Positions 31,329-32,332 of a stretch of DNA of 32,332 bases are shown here, one piece after another (within the stretch, counting starts at the first letter, position 1; each line of letters opens with the position of its first letter). The stretch is from an uncultured bacterium (lineage in GTDB: Bacteria > Cyanobacteriota > Vampirovibrionia > Gastranaerophilales > Gastranaerophilaceae). The notes below the pieces were generated by a model, which was not told the origin of the DNA, did not search any database, and was given only the letters and a program-made list of their open reading frames with translations. Made by a program: the position numbers and the translations under genes. The DNA lies in the NCBI GenBank assembly GCA_902795965.1, contig CADBNI010000044.1, positions 1 to 32,332 on the forward strand, given 5' to 3'.

Positions 31329-31961
31329 ATGGAAGAAAAAAAATATACACCTGTTGAAGAATTTTTGAATGCGTTTACACATTCTCTCGGAGCGTTATTT
31401 GCAATATATGCAATCGTAATGTTGGCTGTAGCATCTCACAATCCGACAGAAGCTGCCTCAACGGCAATTTTTGGTGCAACATTGTTTATATTGTTTCAGT
31501 CATCAACTCTATATCATGCAATGGTAAATGAGACTGCAAAAAAAGTATTTCAAAGGATTGACCATAGCGCAATATTTATGCTTATAGCAGGAACATACAC
31601 CCCGATATTGCTTTTGGTTGTAAAATTTCCTCTGTCGGTTGCACTGCTTGCAATGACTTGGTACCTTGCAATTACCGGTATTGTTTATTCATGCCTTACA
31701 TTAAAATTTAAATACCTTTCAACCGGGCTTTATCTTGTCATGGGCTGGTTATCAGCATTTCTTGTCTATTATATTTGGAATAACGCAAGCCATCTGTCAG
31801 TTTGGTATTTACTTTTGGGCGGACTTTTATATTCTTCGGGCTGTATATTCTACCTCTTAAAAAAGAGGTACATGCATTGCGTTTGGCACGTATTTGTAAT
31901 TTTAGGTGCAGTAGCGCATTATTTGAGCATTATGGAAATTCTAAGAGCGATAAATTCTTAA
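31329..31961 (+). CDS. Haemolysin III / PAQR family membrane protein (YqfA-like)
   Basis: 210 residues, seven predicted membrane helices. Conserved family features are NAFTHSLGALFAIYA near the N-terminus, SSTLYHAMV, RIDHSAIFMLIAGTYTP, and HCVWHVFVILGAVAHY near the C-terminus; the histidines of STLYH and HVF...H form the zinc site in adiponectin-receptor relatives, which are hydrolases of lipid amides. The bacterial role is unclear; haemolysis was reported for one Bacillus member only. The ATG at 31329 is chosen because aaaaaggag lies just upstream; the earlier in-frame ATG at 31269 lies inside the operator/promoter region. Confidence 0.92.
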   Translation: MEEKKYTPVEEFLNAFTHSLGALFAIYAIVMLAVASHNPTEAASTAIFGATLFILFQSSTLYHAMVNETAKKVFQRIDHSAIFMLIAGTYTPILLLVVKFPLSVALLAMTWYLAITGIVYSCLTLKFKYLSTGLYLVMGWLSAFLVYYIWNNASHLSVWYLLLGGLLYSSGCIFYLLKKRYMHCVWHVFVILGAVAHYLSIMEILRAINS

Positions 31962-32004
31962 TATTTATTGTAATAAATTATTAAGAAATATACTTTTATG
32001 TAGT

Positions 32005-32031
32005 CTGTAGGTTGGGCATACCTGCCCAACA
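32005..32031 (+). repeat. Palindromic repeat, GTTGGGCA/TGCCCAAC type
   Basis: gttgggca and tgcccaac pair around a tacc loop, preceded by tctgtag. The GTAGGTTGGGCA...TGCCCAAC pattern is a common dispersed repeat in bacteria. Confidence 0.65.
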
Positions 32032-32130
32032 ATAATTTTTTGTATGCAATTAAAACGAGACTATTCGAGCGTGGAGCAAATTCAAGACAGGGTCTTGTCC
32101 AAATGTAGTTACACGCAGTTTTTGCAAGTT

Positions 32131-32151
32131 GCTGAAACAAGTTCAGCATGA
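32131..32151 (+). repeat. Palindromic repeat, GCTGAAACAAGTTCAGCATGAC type
   Basis: gctgaa (32131-32136) and ttcagc (32142-32147) pair around acaag, followed by atgac. This is the reverse of the common GTCATGCTGAACTTGTTTCAGC repeat. Confidence 0.65.
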
Positions 32152-32200
32152 CATCACACCTATTTCCTTCCGACCAAATGTCCTGTTAAAAGGTACTCAT

Positions 32201-32238
32201 ACTAAAAAGCAGATAACAAAAGTTATCTGCTTTTTAGT
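32201..32238. terminator. Strong bidirectional hairpin, probable terminator
   Basis: A perfect 17-bp stem, actaaaaagcagataac (32201-32217) with gttatctgctttttagt (32222-32238), aaaa loop. T-runs inside both arms suit termination in either direction. It is about 240 bases past the haemolysin-III-family gene, so it may instead serve a gene beyond the window edge. Confidence 0.6.
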
Positions 32239-32287
32239 GGGGCGGGTTATGGGATTGTCTTGGATTTTTTGCGTTAAACGTGTCTGC

Positions 32288-32328
32288 GTGTTTTGCCATC
32301 GTGATTTACAATCACTTGGCAAAAGCAC
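32288..32328 (+). repeat. Nested hairpin at the right edge
   Basis: gtgttttgcca (32288-32298) pairs with tggcaaaagcac (32317-32328, one bulged g) and the inner gtgat (32301-32305) with atcac (32311-32315). Family unknown; it may extend past the window. Confidence 0.5.
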
Positions 32329-32332
32329 TCCG

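Larger units (their letters stand above)
31962..32332. other. Gene-free right end holding several palindromic repeats
   Basis: No credible gene on either strand. It contains palindromes at 32008-32030, 32131-32147, 32201-32238 and 32288-32328, each listed separately. A minus-strand open stretch across 31958-32149 is made of repeat sequence and is not a gene. Confidence 0.7.

Noticed and set aside
1-32332. CRISPR array, tRNA, rRNA, transposase, integrase or reverse transcriptase
   Set aside because: Read for direct-repeat/spacer patterns, tRNA T-loop motifs and protein signatures; none found. The multi-copy palindromes are dispersed, not regularly spaced arrays.

Overview
The window looks like a chromosomal segment of a non-photosynthetic relative of the Cyanobacteria, most likely Candidatus Melainabacteria / Vampirovibrionia, order Gastranaerophilales. 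This is inferred from gene content, not from a search. The strongest clue is the F-type ATP synthase cluster at 22827-27654. It has the order a, c, b', b, delta, alpha, gamma, with two different b-type subunits and with beta and epsilon absent. That matches the split arrangement of cyanobacteria. The gamma subunit lacks the insertion seen in photosynthetic forms. Two uncharacterised proteins (27749-29080 and 29106-31178), a pilin-like protein at the left edge and the AT-rich codon use fit the same group.

Layout. 1-775: 3' part of a pilin-like, C-type-lectin-fold protein whose last ~125 bases look like a diversity-generating-retroelement variable repeat. 1028-2554: an FAD oxidoreductase interrupted in frame by four short palindromic repeats. 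2598-4896 (minus): a CoA-disulfide-reductase-like enzyme and a lone sugar ABC permease. 4897-5237: a pile-up of palindromic repeats. 5238-7250: phosphohexomutase and a small unknown protein. 7466-10282: rpsE-rpmD-rplO-secY, a fragment of the spc ribosomal operon with repeat-derived leader and spacer. 10585-13476: PilZ protein, short Orn/Lys/Arg-decarboxylase-like enzyme and leuC. 13570-14679: ECF sigma factor and zinc-finger anti-sigma. 14657-18621 (minus): CstA-family transporter, two overlapping unknown genes and glgC. 18770-22731 (minus): birA-oadG-oadA-oadB, a biotin-dependent sodium-pump decarboxylase with its own biotin ligase. 22827-27654: the ATP synthase genes. 27749-31178: two convergent unknown genes. 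31329-31961: a haemolysin-III family membrane protein. 31962-32332: repeats only.

How it fits together: fermentative energy metabolism (decarboxylation-driven Na+ export, F-ATPase, glycogen synthesis via GlgC and a phosphohexomutase, CstA-type uptake of a small acid or peptides) sits beside core translation and secretion genes and probable cell-surface proteins. No tRNA, rRNA, CRISPR array, transposase, integrase or reverse transcriptase was seen.

The features I would look at first are: (1) four in-frame palindromic repeat insertions inside one enzyme gene; (2) the candidate hypervariable 3' end of the pilin-like gene; (3) interleaved inverted repeats in the rpsE leader that recur, circularly permuted, inside the oxidoreductase gene; (4) two promoters whose -10 box ends six bases before the ATG, predicting leaderless mRNAs; and (5) the biotin ligase translationally coupled to its client pump.
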